Below the pieces are notes generated by a model. That model saw nothing but the letters and a program-made list of their open reading frames with translations. It did not search any database and was not told where the DNA came from. A stretch of DNA of 50,311 nt from the NCBI GenBank assembly GCA_004299305.1, contig SCPZ01000123.1:1-50311 (forward strand), read 5' to 3'. Below are positions 19,515-28,467 of the stretch, in pieces; position 1 is the first letter of the stretch, and each line of letters begins with the position of its first letter. This stretch comes from Methylobacter sp. (lineage in GTDB: Bacteria; Pseudomonadota; Gammaproteobacteria; Methylococcales; Methylomonadaceae). Position numbers and translations under genes: made by a program.

Positions 19515-20121
19515 AGAAAATGATTTAATTGGATACGATCCTTTAGCGTGGATGGAAGGCGATACCGATAAAAATGAAGAAGCAATCAACAACGAGGTTT
19601 GTGATAGCAATAATAAACCGGAAGAACAGCAGCTTATTGATAATGAAATTAGGGAGGCCGACGATTATTCAGATGATTCGATAGGAAATACTGAAGAAAG
19701 TACAATTCTAAATGTAACTAAAGAATCTGAATTAGCAATAGATGATGTTGCAGTTGAAAACGATAGTGCTTTGGCGGAAGAAATAGTAGGCGCTTTAAGT
19801 GATACAGGAGTGGTTGCCGAGGATTCTGTATCGGAGCAAACGGATGGATTGATAATCGATTTAGATGCTACGTTGAGTATTCAGAATGTTGTGAAGTTAC
19901 ACGAGAAGTTAAAAAATTTCATTGCTATAAATGAGCAAATTGAAATAAATGCATCTGATGTGTCGTCAATAGATACAACCACTTTGCAGTTACTTGTTGC
20001 ACTGAAAAGAGACGCAGTTAAGCTACAAAAGAAAGTAAGTATTATTTATCCATCCCCACGATTTGTTGAGTCGGCCAAGTTGCTGGGTCTGTTAGACGTG
20101 CTCGATGTTCATGACGTGTGA
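19501..20121 (+). CDS. Acidic protein with C-terminal STAS domain
   Basis: Residues 1 to about 115 are highly acidic and low in complexity, probably disordered, with a hydrophobic motif DPLAWM near residue 14 that could be a docking peptide. Residues about 118-206 form a STAS (anti-sigma-factor-antagonist-like) domain ending SAKLLGLLDVLDV. The usual phosphorylatable Ser region reads SSIDTTTLQLL, so Thr replaces the standard DSSG. The 14-base overlap with the ParA-type gene suggests coupled translation and a shared function, perhaps as the ParA partner. That role is inferred. No cognate anti-sigma kinase is seen. Confidence 0.75.
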   Translation: MATSEENDLIGYDPLAWMEGDTDKNEEAINNEVCDSNNKPEEQQLIDNEIREADDYSDDSIGNTEESTILNVTKESELAIDDVAVENDSALAEEIVGALSDTGVVAEDSVSEQTDGLIIDLDATLSIQNVVKLHEKLKNFIAINEQIEINASDVSSIDTTTLQLLVALKRDAVKLQKKVSIIYPSPRFVESAKLLGLLDVLDVHDV

Positions 20122-20149
20122 TGTTTGACGGACGGGAAACAGTTTAAAG

Positions 20150-20989
20150 ATGGCCATTGTTGAGAAGGTTCGCGAATTTAAGTTTACTGCGGATGACTTT
20201 AACTTTTTAAGAAAATTGTCCAATGAGCATTCAGGTATACAGGTTCCGGATGAAAGATTTGATATGTTTTATTCCAGGCTGTCCAAGCGGGTAAGGAAAC
20301 TTGGATTAGCCAATTTTAAGGAATATTGCCAGTATCTTAAAGATTATCCTGATCGCGAGTTTACTCAATTTATCAATGCGATAACCACTAATCTGACCGC
20401 TTTTTTTAGGGAAATGCATCATTTTGACTATGTTCGTGATACGGTTATTCCCGAAATATTAATTAGAAATAAAAGCTCTAGGCAGATCAGGGTGTGGTCT
20501 GCAGGTTGCTCTACGGGTGAAGAGCCTTACTCTTTGGCAATTACCTTGTTGGAAAATGTACCCGCTGATTGGGATATTAAGATTTTAGCAACTGATTTGG
20601 ATACCAATGTCTTGCAAACCGCATCGGAGGGCATCTACACCGAAGATCGTGTTAGTGACTTATCGGAAAATATACTTAAGCAGTGGTTTATGCGAGGTAA
20701 GTCAGCACAGTCCGGTCAAGTGAAGGTAAGACCTCAATTACAACAAGTTATTCAGTTTAAACAATTAAACTTGATGCAAGACTGGCCGATGAAATCCCAT
20801 TTTGATTTTATTTTTTGTCGTAACGTTCTGATTTATTTTGATCGTGAAACCAAGACGTTACTTGCGAAAAGATTTGCTCAAATGTTGCCTAGTCGATCAT
20901 GGTTATTTATCGGGCATTCAGAATCATTAAACCAGCTTTCAAATGAATTTGAGTTGGTTGCATGTACCAGTTACAGGAAAAACACGTAA
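20150..20989 (+). CDS. cheR: Chemotaxis methyltransferase CheR
   Basis: Methylates receptor glutamates with SAM for adaptation. The all-alpha N-terminal domain (about 1-90) includes SRLSKRVRKLGLANFKEY; the catalytic domain has VWSAGCSTGEEPYSLAIT (SAM site), LATDLDTNVL and FDFIFCRNVLIYFD. The 279-residue length is typical. It is 28 bases after the STAS gene and 6 bases before cheD. The EWEEF tails of the two receptors in the window would be suitable docking sites if this CheR is of the pentapeptide-dependent class. Confidence 0.95.
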   Translation: MAIVEKVREFKFTADDFNFLRKLSNEHSGIQVPDERFDMFYSRLSKRVRKLGLANFKEYCQYLKDYPDREFTQFINAITTNLTAFFREMHHFDYVRDTVIPEILIRNKSSRQIRVWSAGCSTGEEPYSLAITLLENVPADWDIKILATDLDTNVLQTASEGIYTEDRVSDLSENILKQWFMRGKSAQSGQVKVRPQLQQVIQFKQLNLMQDWPMKSHFDFIFCRNVLIYFDRETKTLLAKRFAQMLPSRSWLFIGHSESLNQLSNEFELVACTSYRKNT

Positions 20990-20995
20990 ATACCA

Positions 20996-21634
20996 ATGAG
21001 TATTAGCAATGATATTGGTCCACCCTCCATCGACGGTTTTGAACATATTAACAGGTATGTGGATAAAGAGCGTGGTGTGATCGCTGCAAAAATTTTGCCT
21101 GGTGAATACTACGTTACGCAGGAAGATGAATTAATTACAACAGTATTAGGGTCTTGTATATCTGCATGTATTCGGGATAAAGTGTCTGGACTGGGTGGGA
21201 TGAATCATTTTATGTTGCCGGAAACTACCGCAGATAAACTGAGGCAAGGTAATGAGTCTGTGGTGGGTAATGCAACCCGCTATGGAAATTATGCGATGGA
21301 GCATTTAATTAATACCATTCTGATGAATGGCGGCAAAAGAAAAAACTTGGAAGTTAAAGTATTTGGTGGTGGTAAAATCATTCCAACCTTAACTGATGTA
21401 GGTCTTAAAAACATTGATTTTATCTTGGAGTATATTGATACAGAGGGACTGTGTTTATTATCTCAGGACTTGGGCGATATTTATCCTAGGAAAATAATTT
21501 ATTTTCCTCGGACGGGGAGAGTTGGGATGAAAAAAATAGAGCATCTGCATAATGATACAATTATAAGAAGAGAGAAACAGTACTTTAACACTATTAAAAA
21601 TGCACCTGTTGAAGGTGAGGTTGAGCTTTTTTAA
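20996..21634 (+). CDS. cheD: Chemoreceptor glutamine deamidase CheD
   Basis: Deamidates receptor glutamines and in some bacteria couples to CheC. The catalytic Cys is in TVLGSCISACIRD and the His in LGGMNHFMLP; VKVFGGGKII is also characteristic. It has 212 residues, slightly longer at both ends than compact CheDs. No cheC is present in the window. A 50-base copy of its 3' end occurs again before the full cheB at 22243, evidence of a local duplication. Confidence 0.94.
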   Translation: MSISNDIGPPSIDGFEHINRYVDKERGVIAAKILPGEYYVTQEDELITTVLGSCISACIRDKVSGLGGMNHFMLPETTADKLRQGNESVVGNATRYGNYAMEHLINTILMNGGKRKNLEVKVFGGGKIIPTLTDVGLKNIDFILEYIDTEGLCLLSQDLGDIYPRKIIYFPRTGRVGMKKIEHLHNDTIIRREKQYFNTIKNAPVEGEVELF

Positions 21635-21643
21635 GAGTATACA

Positions 21644-22063
21644 ATGAATAAAATACGTGTATTGATTATCGATGATTCATTGTTAATCCGAAAGGTACTG
21701 ACTGAGATTTTAAATTCGTCTTCAGATATTGAGGTGGTTGGTACTGCAGAAGACCCTCTTATTGCTAGAGAGATGATTAAGGAATTAAATCCAGATGTAT
21801 TGACCTTGGATATTGAAATGCCGCGTATGGATGGGATAACCTTTTTGCGTAATTTGATGCGCCTCAGGCCTATGCCCGTTGTGATGATTTCAGCGCTCAC
21901 GGAAAGTAATGCCGAAGTTACTTTAACTGCTCTGGAGTTAGGGGCGGTAGATTTTATAGCTAAACCGACAATGGATGTGGAAAATACATTGAATGATTAC
22001 GCCGAGGACATCATTGCTAAGGTAAAAGTAGCGTCGCAGGCTAATATTAGAAGACTTGGATAA
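21644..22063 (+). CDS. Receiver-only CheB paralogue
   Basis: A 139-residue stand-alone receiver that is nearly the same as the receiver of the full CheB beside it (about four in five residues by eye). Asp10/Asp11, phospho-acceptor D56 in [12 protein letters not shown] and Lys107 in FIAKP are kept, so phosphorylation should still be possible. The methylesterase domain is gone; the frame ends QANIRRLG and stop, where the full copy continues into its linker. It arose by duplication and then deletion. It may act as a phosphate sink or a second CheY-like output, or may be in early decay, although its frame is clean. Confidence 0.85.
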   Translation: MNKIRVLIIDDSLLIRKVLTEILNSSSDIEVVGTAEDPLIAREMIKELNPDVLTLDIEMPRMDGITFLRNLMRLRPMPVVMISALTESNAEVTLTALELGAVDFIAKPTMDVENTLNDYAEDIIAKVKVASQANIRRLG

Positions 22064-22190
22064 TGAAGTCTAAAATCAAAAAAAAACTCTGGGACGGCAG
22101 CACTGGATCGCACGGAAAACATGTGCGTGTCGGAATGAAAAAACTCCGGAAATTTCAGTAATCGCTTGAAGTAAAGTGGTAGCAAGTAAC

Positions 22191-22242
22191 ATTAAAAATG
22201 CACCTATTGATGGTGACGACGGGCTTTTTTTAGAGTGGGTTT
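22191..22242 (+). pseudogene. Relic copy of the cheD 3' end
   Basis: ATTAAAAATGCACCT and the bases up to the next start codon repeat 21593-21643, the end of cheD and the short gap before the first cheB paralogue, with scattered changes. It is not an open gene. It marks the right-hand boundary of a tandem duplication whose unit was cheD tail plus cheB. The rest of the gap (22064-22190) shows no convincing remnant of a methylesterase domain. Confidence 0.8.
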
Positions 22243-23361
22243 ATGGGTAAGATACGCGTATTGATTATTGATGATTCAGCACTAATCAGGAAAATACTAA
22301 CCGAGGTTTTAAGTTCTTCACCTGATATTGAGGTAGTTGGTGCAGCGGCGGATCCTCTGATTGCCAGGGAAATGATTAAACAATTAAATCCGGATGTATT
22401 GACACTGGATATTGAAATGCCGCACATGGATGGGATTACTTTCTTAAGTAATTTGATGCGCTTAAGGCCAACGCCGGTTGTGATGATTTCTACGTTAACT
22501 GAGCATGGTGCAGAGGCTACTTTAAATGCTTTGGCGTTAGGCGCGGTAGATTTTATTGCCAAACCCAAAGTTGATGTCGTTAATACTTTGAATGAGTACG
22601 CAGAAGAAATTATTTCCAAGGTCATTGTTGCGGCACAAGCCAAAGTAGGTGGTGTTCATGACAGGATGATTAAGCCGAAAAGCTCTGTGGTAACTACTCC
22701 CGAGATTTCAGAAAAACACTCAGTCGATGTTATTCTGAAGCCTACTTCTACAAAAACACATATTGGTCCCACTAATAAGATAATTGCTTTAGGTGCGTCA
22801 ACCGGGGGGACGGAAGCGATTAAAGCGGTTGTTAAAGGATTTCCTGCAGATACCCCGCCTATTTTAATAACGCAGCACTTACCTGCGGCATTTAGTGAAT
22901 CATTTGTTCGACATATTGATCTTGCAACAGATATGTCAGCTTGTATTCCTAAGCATGGTCAAACGGTCGAACCGGGTAATATTTATCTTTCACCTGGAGA
23001 TAGGCATATGCTGGTGATTAGGGAGGGGGGTAAATATATTATTCATTTAAGCGACGGATTGCCTGTTAATCGCCATAAACCTGCGGTTGATGTCCTGTTT
23101 CGTTCAGTTTCGCAATGTGCAGGCGCTAATGCCATTGGTGTGCTATTAACAGGTATGGGCGCTGACGGAGCAGTAGGCATGAAAGAAATGCATGATGCTG
23201 GCGCCAAAACAGTTATTCAGGATGAGCAGTCCAGTGTGGTTTGGGGTATGCCTGGTGCTGCATTCAAGTTGGGCTGTACTGATTACATGGTATCGTTGGA
23301 AGAAATTGCGAATAAAGTTTTAAGCTTGGTTAAGCCGGGCAGTGTTGCCAAGGTTAACTAA
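22243..23361 (+). CDS. cheB: Chemotaxis methylesterase/glutaminase CheB
   Basis: Removes receptor methyl groups when phosphorylated by CheA. Receiver at 1-130 with D56 in [12 protein letters not shown]; linker of about 45 residues; catalytic domain with Ser186 in LGASTGGTEAI, His212 in ITQHLPAAFS and Asp308 in LTGMGADGAVGM. All catalytic residues are intact and 372 residues is normal length. It follows a relic of the cheD end and is the complete member of a duplicated pair. Confidence 0.95.
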   Translation: MGKIRVLIIDDSALIRKILTEVLSSSPDIEVVGAAADPLIAREMIKQLNPDVLTLDIEMPHMDGITFLSNLMRLRPTPVVMISTLTEHGAEATLNALALGAVDFIAKPKVDVVNTLNEYAEEIISKVIVAAQAKVGGVHDRMIKPKSSVVTTPEISEKHSVDVILKPTSTKTHIGPTNKIIALGASTGGTEAIKAVVKGFPADTPPILITQHLPAAFSESFVRHIDLATDMSACIPKHGQTVEPGNIYLSPGDRHMLVIREGGKYIIHLSDGLPVNRHKPAVDVLFRSVSQCAGANAIGVLLTGMGADGAVGMKEMHDAGAKTVIQDEQSSVVWGMPGAAFKLGCTDYMVSLEEIANKVLSLVKPGSVAKVN

Positions 23362-23524
23362 AAAATAGGCCGCAAAGGTATTTGATATTATCTTGCCAGT
23401 CTTTTTCGACTGTAGTTGGCAACGATTGCTTATGTAGATACACTCTTACTGTGATAGAGCAAGAACGTATTGTGCCAGGTGCAGAATTTTAAAAAATGTT
23501 ACTTTTTACGCTGTGTAATTAACT

Positions 23525-24139
23525 ATGACTAATCAGACTAAATCACAATTTATTGCAGTAGCTTCCATTACCTCGGAGTTAAGTGCGGTCATGGTGGTGG
23601 CCAAGGAAATATCATTAGCAGCGGCCAATGCTAAGGCTATTGCATTTAGGGCTGGAGATAAAGCAAAAGGATTTCAACCGATTACTGATTTTATTAATGA
23701 ATTGGCTAAAGAAACAATAGAACTGGTTACTAATATCAATATATATGCATTGGTGTTATATCGATTAACCGTCAATGAATTTCAAAAAACGACTGCTTAT
23801 AATAAATTTGAGTTGGCAGCAAAAATGGCTGAAAGTGATGGTGCCGTTTATGCTAACACAATGCAGGGGCCTGTGGATCATGCAAGGCTTTCAATGCAAG
23901 ATTGCCAGAGGCAGTTTAAACGGGATGTTTCGCAACTGCTAGGCCAGCTTGAAGCAGTGATGCATCATGCGCGTGCCGCACGGGTTATTGCTGCAAACTC
24001 AAGAATTGAAGCATCCCAGGCGGGTGAATATTTGCAGAGTCTACAAGCAGTTGCTGAAAGTGTGGATAAAGCTGCACATACCATTCATGATAATGTGCAA
24101 CGTTGCAGAATCGCATTATCTATTTATCGCAATAGCTGA
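23525..24139 (+). CDS. Small soluble protein with two degenerate receptor-tip motifs
   Basis: A 204-residue, mainly helical protein with no membrane segment or known sensor domain. Residues about 31-64 (LAAANAKAIAFRAGDKAKGF and onward) follow the receptor hairpin-tip pattern N-A-x-x-E-A-A-R-A-G, with the conserved Glu replaced by Ile39. Residues about 156-187 (AANSRIEASQAG and onward) match it again, keeping Glu162 but with Gln165 for Arg. So two tip-like helices occur in one short chain. It could be a receptor mimic, coupler or decoy binding CheW/CheA. It lies between cheB and the ODP-like gene. Function unknown; the resemblance is by eye. Confidence 0.65.
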   Translation: MTNQTKSQFIAVASITSELSAVMVVAKEISLAAANAKAIAFRAGDKAKGFQPITDFINELAKETIELVTNINIYALVLYRLTVNEFQKTTAYNKFELAAKMAESDGAVYANTMQGPVDHARLSMQDCQRQFKRDVSQLLGQLEAVMHHARAARVIAANSRIEASQAGEYLQSLQAVAESVDKAAHTIHDNVQRCRIALSIYRNS

Positions 24140-24171
24140 ATAGCTGCTAATTACAGGAAGCATTGTTTCTT

Positions 24172-24900
24172 ATGAAAACGACGAAGATATATGAAGGAAC
24201 GCACCAGTGGATTATGTTTGGAAGGGATGAAGGCAAGCCCAGTAATATAATCGACACCAATCAATATGTAGTACGTACGGCTAACCGTTGCCTGCTTTTG
24301 GATCCAGGTGGTGCCGAACTGTTCGCTCCTATGATGGCTGCTGTGTTGCATCATGCTCCAGTGGATCAAATAACGGACCTGTTTGCTTCGCATCAGGATC
24401 CTGATGTAATCTCGTCACTGGGTTTATGGGATCAGGCTTTAACAAATGCCAGGCTCCATGCGCCGGCTATTTGGGAAGGTTTTTTGCGGCATTACAGTTG
24501 TGAATCAATAGAGTATGTGCCTATCCCAGATAATGGCGGAACAATTAAATTAGAGTCTGTGGAATTGCAGATTATTCCTGCTCATTATTTGCACTCATCA
24601 GGGAATTTTCATGTCTATGATCCGCAAGCTAAAATTCTGATGTCCGGGGATGTGGGGGCAGCTTTTGAGGCGCCTGATTCTCCCGTGTTTGTTGATAATT
24701 TCGCAGTGCATGTTGAAAAAATGCGTCATTGGCATCAACGAATGATGCCGTCAAATCAAGCAAAAAGAGTCTGGATTGAACGGGTAAGAAACCTTGATAT
24801 TGATATTTTGGCTCCGCAGCATGGACGGATGTTTAGAGGTGATGATGTCAAGCGGTTTTTAGATTGGTTTGATGCTTTACAGGTAGGTATTGCTGTTTAA
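24172..24900 (+). CDS. ODP-like diiron metallo-beta-lactamase-fold protein, probable oxygen sensor
   Basis: A flavodiiron-type metallo-beta-lactamase domain without the flavodoxin part. Six metal ligands can be assigned: His74, Asp76 and Asp78 (SHQDPD), His138 (PAHYLHS), Asp160 (MSGDVG) and His217 (PQHGRM). This is the arrangement of the oxygen-binding diiron protein ODP found in the chemotaxis operon of Treponema denticola, so an oxygen- or iron-sensing role in this cluster is likely; an NO or O2 reductase partner role is less likely without flavin domains. ATG 24172 is preferred, though TTG 24163 is closer to AGGA. Last gene of the cluster, 32 bases after the double-tip gene. Confidence 0.82.
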   Translation: MKTTKIYEGTHQWIMFGRDEGKPSNIIDTNQYVVRTANRCLLLDPGGAELFAPMMAAVLHHAPVDQITDLFASHQDPDVISSLGLWDQALTNARLHAPAIWEGFLRHYSCESIEYVPIPDNGGTIKLESVELQIIPAHYLHSSGNFHVYDPQAKILMSGDVGAAFEAPDSPVFVDNFAVHVEKMRHWHQRMMPSNQAKRVWIERVRNLDIDILAPQHGRMFRGDDVKRFLDWFDALQVGIAV

Positions 24901-25276
24901 CAGATTTAAAACTTAGCCCGTTACATTTTTCTACGGGATTCAACCTGGTTAACCGGAGCCCATTTCCGGGCATCCAACTTAAGGTGGGGCAAAGCAGGAG
25001 TGTTTGCAAGCAGGGATTGCACTTCGCATGTCATAGTCTATTCGCGCTATAAACGCAGATCCAGAAATCGAACCGGTGCAATATATGCAGACCCATTCCA
25101 TTCGCCCTGGAATGGGTAGGCATGCTCATGGTTGACCACGAATGGCTTAATTTTGCTTGGAACTATGAGGTCCGTCATTCCGGCAGGGATGCCGGGATGA
25201 CGGTGCAGGCTAAGGTTCCTTGCTAAGTAGGAACAGGGAACCTATCTTCCGCAGCTTAAATTGAAAAGCTCGCGGA
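24901..25276. other. Convergent intergenic region with palindromic repeats
   Basis: No gene is seen in 376 bases between the ODP-like gene and the protease gene facing it. It holds a 13-bp stem (25172-25184 with 25191-25203, one G-U pair) of the widespread CATTCCGGC/GCCGGGATG type, a second hairpin with arms CCCATTCCA and TGGAATGGG near 25095-25119, and GGTTCC/GGAACC arms around 25214-25242. These may terminate both transcripts, but no clean T-run is present. Confidence 0.7.
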
Positions 25277-26680
25277 TTATTTATCCACTTTAATCGCCAG
25301 AAACACAGGACTACCCTGACGTTGTATTAAAACAGCGACCGATTTACCTGCTGGAAGCTTGTTGACTATTTTTTCAAAATCAGCCGCATCGCGGATGACG
25401 CTGTTCTGAATGCGTAAAATCACATCGCCACGTTGAATTCCGGCATCTTTGGCGGTGCCTTTGGCAACATCCTGTACTAACACGCCATTTTTAGCAATCT
25501 CCAAAGCTTTTCTTTGCTCATCGGTTAAATCAATGACATTAACGCCCAGTCGATTATGGGGTAGTTTTGGCGCCGCTTTGGCATCCGCCAATTTATCAGT
25601 TTCATCCGGTAATAGTCCTACTTTAAAGTCGATGGTTTTAGTTTCACCTTGTCTGATGATTTTTAAGGTAGCTTTGTCATTGATTGGTGTTATGCCTACC
25701 ATAGGCGGCAAATCACCCGAGGTTTCAATCTGCTGGCCATTAAATTCGGTGATAATATCGCCAATTTGCAATTCGGCCTTTTCTGCCGGGCTGCCGGGCA
25801 GCACTTTGGAAACCAAGGCCCCCTGCGGTTTTTTCATGCCAAATGATTCGGCCAGTTCCCGAGTTACATCTTGTATCTGCACGCCTAGCCAGCCATGTGC
25901 GGCTTTACCGGTGGCTTTTATTTGATCGACGACATTCATGACTACATCCATGGGTATGGAGAATGAAAGTCCCATAAAGCCGCCGGTACGGCTGTAAATC
26001 TGGGAGTTTATCCCAACGACTTTACCTTCCATGTTAAATAGCGGCCCGCCTGAATTACCCGGATTTATGGCTACGTCGGTTTGTATAAACGGTACATAAT
26101 TCCCGCCGGGCAAGCTGCGTCCTTTGGCGCTGACTATGCCCGCCGTTACAGATTGCTCAAACCCGAACGGCGAACCTATCGCCAATACCCACTCGCCTAC
26201 TTGTAGTTTGTTAGGCTCACCAATAGTTACTGCAGGCAAGTCTTTGGCCTCGACCTTTAATAGCGCAACATCGGTACGCGCATCGGAACCGATCAGTTTG
26301 GCTAACAGTTCACGGCGGTCGGAAAATTTGACTACAATTTCATCAGCATCTTTTACTACATGATGATTGGTTAATACATAACCATCCGGGGATATAATAA
26401 AACCCGAGCCTAAGGACGTAGTATCTCTTGGTACGTACCCGCCGCCCTGCTCATTTAAGAAGCGCTTAAAAAATTCTTCCATTTCGGGAGGCATTCCCTC
26501 TGGTAGTTGTGGTTCTTCGGGGGTGTTTTCAGCCTCAGGCGATGCTTTTTGCGTGGTGCTGATGTTGACTACGGCAACGCCATTGGTTTTTACCATTTCG
26601 GTAAAATCCGGTAATTGCGCTAAAGCATTTTGATTAAACAAAACAACTAGGAAAATACACCATTTGACTTTTTTGAGCAT
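25277..26680 (-). CDS. Periplasmic serine protease, DegP/MucD (HtrA) family
   Basis: Envelope quality-control protease and chaperone. A signal peptide (LKKVKWCIFLVVLFNQNALA) leads to a probable cleavage after Ala-Leu-Ala. The trypsin-like domain has His in LTNHHVVKDADE, Asp in DARTDVALLKV and Ser in NPGNSGGPLFN. Two PDZ domains follow (about 265-355 and 370-465). I take ATG at 26680, 6-7 nt after GGAG on the minus strand; the ATG 12 bases upstream overlaps that site. At 467 residues it matches MucD/DegQ. It stands alone here, away from the algU-muc genes that often accompany mucD, so which HtrA paralogue this is remains open. Confidence 0.95.
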   Translation of the reverse strand: MLKKVKWCIFLVVLFNQNALAQLPDFTEMVKTNGVAVVNISTTQKASPEAENTPEEPQLPEGMPPEMEEFFKRFLNEQGGGYVPRDTTSLGSGFIISPDGYVLTNHHVVKDADEIVVKFSDRRELLAKLIGSDARTDVALLKVEAKDLPAVTIGEPNKLQVGEWVLAIGSPFGFEQSVTAGIVSAKGRSLPGGNYVPFIQTDVAINPGNSGGPLFNMEGKVVGINSQIYSRTGGFMGLSFSIPMDVVMNVVDQIKATGKAAHGWLGVQIQDVTRELAESFGMKKPQGALVSKVLPGSPAEKAELQIGDIITEFNGQQIETSGDLPPMVGITPINDKATLKIIRQGETKTIDFKVGLLPDETDKLADAKAAPKLPHNRLGVNVIDLTDEQRKALEIAKNGVLVQDVAKGTAKDAGIQRGDVILRIQNSVIRDAADFEKIVNKLPAGKSVAVLIQRQGSPVFLAIKVDK

Positions 26681-26853
26681 ACAAATCTCCATTTAATACC
26701 ATTAATGAAATAACTTATGTTAGAAATAATAAACCGGATTATTGATATAAAATTGTGCTGTCACACTAAAAAGCTTTATTATCCATCAATAACAACTAAG
26801 CGTGTTAGAACAATAAATTTTCTCTCATTTGCCCGGCTGACTACCTTTTCCTA

Positions 26854-28467
26854 ATGTCTTATTCCCAAAATTACGATATCCTCATTATTGGCAGCGGCGG
26901 AGCGGGCCTAAGCTTGGCGCTTAAGCTGGCGGATCATTCGCTGCGTATCGCCGTGCTGTCTAAATTCGCCTTGACGGCGGGCAGCACCTATTATGCGCAA
27001 GGCGGTATATCGGCCGTTTTCGGGGCCGATGATTCTATTGAATCGCATATTGAAGATACGCTGGATGCCGGGGGCGGACTCTGTGATCCCGAAATTGTGA
27101 GGCTGACCGTGGTTCACGGCAAAAGTTCCATAGATTGGCTGAGGCGGCAGGGTGTTGTTTTTACCGAGGAGCAGACTGCATCCGGGGAAGTAAAGTTGCA
27201 TTTAAATCAGGAAGGCGGGCATTCTCACCGCCGCATCGTGCATACCGCCGATGCAACGGGCAAGGCTGTATCGTTATCGCTGATTGAACGCGCTCAAGAA
27301 CATGTCAATATCGACCTGTTCGAACATCATAATGTGGTGGAATTAATTACCCGTTCCAAGGAAGAAAAAAAACGGATTTTAGGCGCCTATGTCTTGGATT
27401 CAAAAAAACAACAGGTCAAGACAATAACGGCTCGTGTCGTAGTTTTGGCAAGCGGCGGCGCAAGCAAGGCTTACCTTTACAGCACCAATCCGCAAAGTTC
27501 AACCGGTGACGGCATTGCCTTGGCTTGGCGTGCGGGATGCCGCGTCAGCAATATGGAATTCATGCAATTTCATCCGACTTGTCTTTATCATCCGCATGCA
27601 CATTCTTTCCTGATTAGTGAAGCGGTAAGAGGCGAGGGCGGCAAATTAATCCTGCCGGACGGCTCCTCTTTTATGCAGCATTTTGATTCGAGAGAGGAAT
27701 TGGCGCCTCGGGATATAGTGGCCAGGGCCATCGATCATGAAATGAAGAAACGCGGCATAGACTGCGTTTATCTCGATATTAGTCACAAACCGGAACAATT
27801 TATACGAGAACACTTTCCTACAATTTACCAGCAGTGTCTTGAGTTTGACATAGACATCACCAAACAGCCGATTCCTGTTGTTCCGGCCGCGCATTATACC
27901 TGCGGCGGCGTGTTAACCGACAGTTATGCACGCACTGACATCGCCAACCTTTATGCCATAGGCGAAGTCGCCTGTACCGGCCTGCACGGCGCCAATCGCA
28001 TGGCCAGCAACTCGTTATTGGAATGCTTGGTGTTCGCAGAACGGGCCTGCGAGGATATTTTGCAGAAATTACCCGGCATTTTGCCACCGCCGCCTATCCC
28101 TGAGTGGGATGAATCAAAAGTCAGCGACTCCGATGAAGAAGTGGTTGTTTCTCACAACTGGGATGAACTGCGCCGTTTTATGTGGGACTATGTCGGCATT
28201 GTCAGGACCGATAAACGCCTAAGCAGGGCAATGAGTCGCGTGGAATTGCTGAAAAAGGAAATCGCTGAATATTACAGCAACTTTCGTGTTACCAGCGATT
28301 TGCTGGAATTGCGTAACTTGGTCATTGTTGCCGAGTTAATCATCCGTTGCGCCCAGCAGCGCAAGGAAAGCCGCGGCTTGCATTACACGCTGGACTACCC
28401 GGAAATCGATAGCAGTAGGCCTGCGCAAAATACGGTTTTGACACCGTGGACGACTAACCTCCGCTAA
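26854..28467 (+). CDS. nadB: L-aspartate oxidase
   Basis: Flavoenzyme oxidising L-aspartate to iminoaspartate, the first step of bacterial de novo NAD synthesis. The FAD-binding [13 protein letters not shown] is at about 10-22, with [13 protein letters not shown], the active-site HTADATGKA region, [20 protein letters not shown] and HYTCGGV typical of the NadB/succinate dehydrogenase flavoprotein family. The helical C-terminal domain reads [18 protein letters not shown], the NadB type. Its 537 residues are the usual length. It is divergent from the protease gene, and its last 4 bases overlap the lipoprotein gene on the other strand. nadA and nadC are not in the window. Confidence 0.97.
   Translation: MSYSQNYDILIIGSGGAGLSLALKLADHSLRIAVLSKFALTAGSTYYAQGGISAVFGADDSIESHIEDTLDAGGGLCDPEIVRLTVVHGKSSIDWLRRQGVVFTEEQTASGEVKLHLNQEGGHSHRRIVHTADATGKAVSLSLIERAQEHVNIDLFEHHNVVELITRSKEEKKRILGAYVLDSKKQQVKTITARVVVLASGGASKAYLYSTNPQSSTGDGIALAWRAGCRVSNMEFMQFHPTCLYHPHAHSFLISEAVRGEGGKLILPDGSSFMQHFDSREELAPRDIVARAIDHEMKKRGIDCVYLDISHKPEQFIREHFPTIYQQCLEFDIDITKQPIPVVPAAHYTCGGVLTDSYARTDIANLYAIGEVACTGLHGANRMASNSLLECLVFAERACEDILQKLPGILPPPPIPEWDESKVSDSDEEVVVSHNWDELRRFMWDYVGIVRTDKRLSRAMSRVELLKKEIAEYYSNFRVTSDLLELRNLVIVAELIIRCAQQRKESRGLHYTLDYPEIDSSRPAQNTVLTPWTTNLR

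Noticed and set aside
22064-22190. Remnant of a methylesterase domain after the short CheB receiver
   Set aside because: Translations of this gap show no match to the linker or catalytic domain of the complete CheB, so the domain appears deleted, not decayed in place.
23415-23432. Sigma-54-like TGGCAACGATTGCT before the double-tip gene
   Set aside because: The GG and GC are separated by 8 bases, not the required 10, so it does not fit a -24/-12 promoter.
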